A stretch of 6,135 nucleotides of DNA from Flavobacteriales bacterium UBA4585 (lineage in GTDB: Bacteria > Bacteroidota > Bacteroidia > Flavobacteriales > Schleiferiaceae). The stretch lies in NCBI GenBank assembly GCA_949487015.1, contig CATAQZ010000071.1, forward strand, positions 1-6,135, read 5' to 3'. Of the stretch, positions 5,538 through 6,135 are shown piece after piece; positions within the stretch are counted from its first letter, which is position 1; each line of letters opens with the position of its first letter. Made by a program: the position numbers and the translations under genes. The notes under the pieces are model-generated. The model was given only the letters and a program-made list of their open reading frames with translations, was not told the origin of the DNA and did no database searches.

Positions 5538-6135
5538 TTAATCGAAATCGAGTGTAAGTTTAAATCGTTGAACGGTTCCATTCTTAGAGTCGGCTACGTA
5601 TAAAATCTTGTCATAATACCCGATGGCACTCACGTTGCCAAATCCCCCTAAAGTCGCAAGCGCATTGAACTCAGCGGCTGATGCAGGTGGTGGTGGAACG
5701 CCTTCTAATCCGGAAGAAGTAAACTGATATACACTATCTACACCGGCATCTGCAACGAATAAAAACCGAGAACCGTCGCCAGCTAGACATAAATCAATAG
5801 GATCTACGAATCGCTTTGGCGTTTGCAAATAGCGTTTTGCGGCAGGATCTAGTGTGCTGTAAAAGATAGGTTGGTAGAGCGCGCCGAAAGGTCCTTCTGT
5901 GAATTGGATGTGTTGCACTTGGATTTCCTGATCTTCATCCTGATTCAGCACCCAAAAGTCTGGACTATTGCTCGCTGTGAGTTGCGGCGCTTGAGTAAAA
6001 CCTTGAAGCGCTAGTGGGTTTTTAAAGTAGTCGTTGTAGGTGGCACCTGATGCCGTAATAGGCAGTGCGCTGATCCACTGGTGGTCTTTTGTGAATTTAA
6101 GTACAGCATTATCCGGTCCAAACCCTGCATTGTTC
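5538..6135 (-). CDS. NHL/beta-propeller-type repeat protein, C-terminal part only
   Basis: The frame is open to the right edge, giving the last 198 residues of a longer protein; the GTG at 5951-5949 is internal and no ATG is seen in the visible part. Two NHL-like blades are clear: residues about 108-140 (RFVDPIDLCLAGDGSRFLFV, then ADAGVDSVYQF) and about 163-193 (LYVADSKNGTVQRFKL). An earlier strand pair around residues 6-22 (AVLKFTKDHQWIS) looks like another blade. The fragment has a proline run (VPPPPAS) between blades. It ends in LTLDFD with no T9SS sorting domain, unlike the two T9SS cargo proteins here, so it is more likely a periplasmic protein or lipoprotein. Its N-terminus would decide this and is not visible. 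NHL propellers bind partners or ligands; no enzyme function is indicated. It lies 78 bp upstream of the large exported protein on the same strand with no hairpin terminator between, so co-transcription is possible. Confidence 0.75.
   Translation of the reverse strand, partial: NNAGFGPDNAVLKFTKDHQWISALPITASGATYNDYFKNPLALQGFTQAPQLTASNSPDFWVLNQDEDQEIQVQHIQFTEGPFGALYQPIFYSTLDPAAKRYLQTPKRFVDPIDLCLAGDGSRFLFVADAGVDSVYQFTSSGLEGVPPPPASAAEFNALATLGGFGNVSAIGYYDKILYVADSKNGTVQRFKLTLDFD

Noticed and set aside
5949..5951. GTG as the start of the NHL-type gene
   Set aside because: The frame continues without a stop for 61 more codons to the right edge and includes propeller-like sequence.

Overview
The window looks like chromosomal DNA from a member of the Bacteroidota, most likely a marine or freshwater Flavobacteriales-type bacterium. 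Three things support this. Two proteins end in type A C-terminal sorting domains of the type IX secretion system (T9SS), which is essentially confined to that phylum. The starts lack Shine-Dalgarno sequences and have A/T-rich leaders. The one clear terminator is a G/C-rich hairpin in otherwise A/T-leaning DNA. The species cannot be named from this sequence alone.

Layout, left to right. (1) Positions 2-448, + strand: the 3' end of a secreted endonuclease I family gene with a T9SS sorting domain; its start and most of its catalytic core lie outside the window. (2) Positions 445-981, - strand: a 178-residue four-helix membrane protein of unknown function, convergent with the nuclease; the two stop codons share the palindrome TTAA. 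(3) Positions 982-1223: intergenic, with a weak -7-like promoter element for gene 2 and a strong hairpin terminator for gene 4. (4) Positions 1224-5459, - strand: a 1411-residue exported modular protein that fills about 70% of the window. Its order is signal peptide, A-B-C-B-C-A-B, OB-fold-like region, a third lamin-tail-like domain, and a T9SS type A sorting domain. A and B are related cysteine-paired beta-sandwich modules with DxDGDG loops; C is a lamin-tail-like domain. (5) Positions 5460-5537: a 78-bp leader with a weak promoter candidate and a short direct repeat. (6) Positions 5538-6135, - strand: the 3' end of an NHL/beta-propeller-type gene that runs off the right edge.

How they may work together: genes 1 and 4 are both T9SS cargo and would end up on the cell surface or outside. 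Gene 4 carries the accessory domains (lamin-tail, OB-fold) that commonly flank nuclease domains in secreted bacterial nucleases, but I see no nuclease domain in it. A role in binding extracellular polymers (nucleic acid or glycan) is therefore plausible but unproven. Gene 6 lies directly upstream of gene 4 on the same strand and could be co-transcribed. The most notable feature is the internal duplication architecture of gene 4. I see no mobile element, CRISPR array, tRNA or rRNA, and nothing that amounts to a wholly new system.
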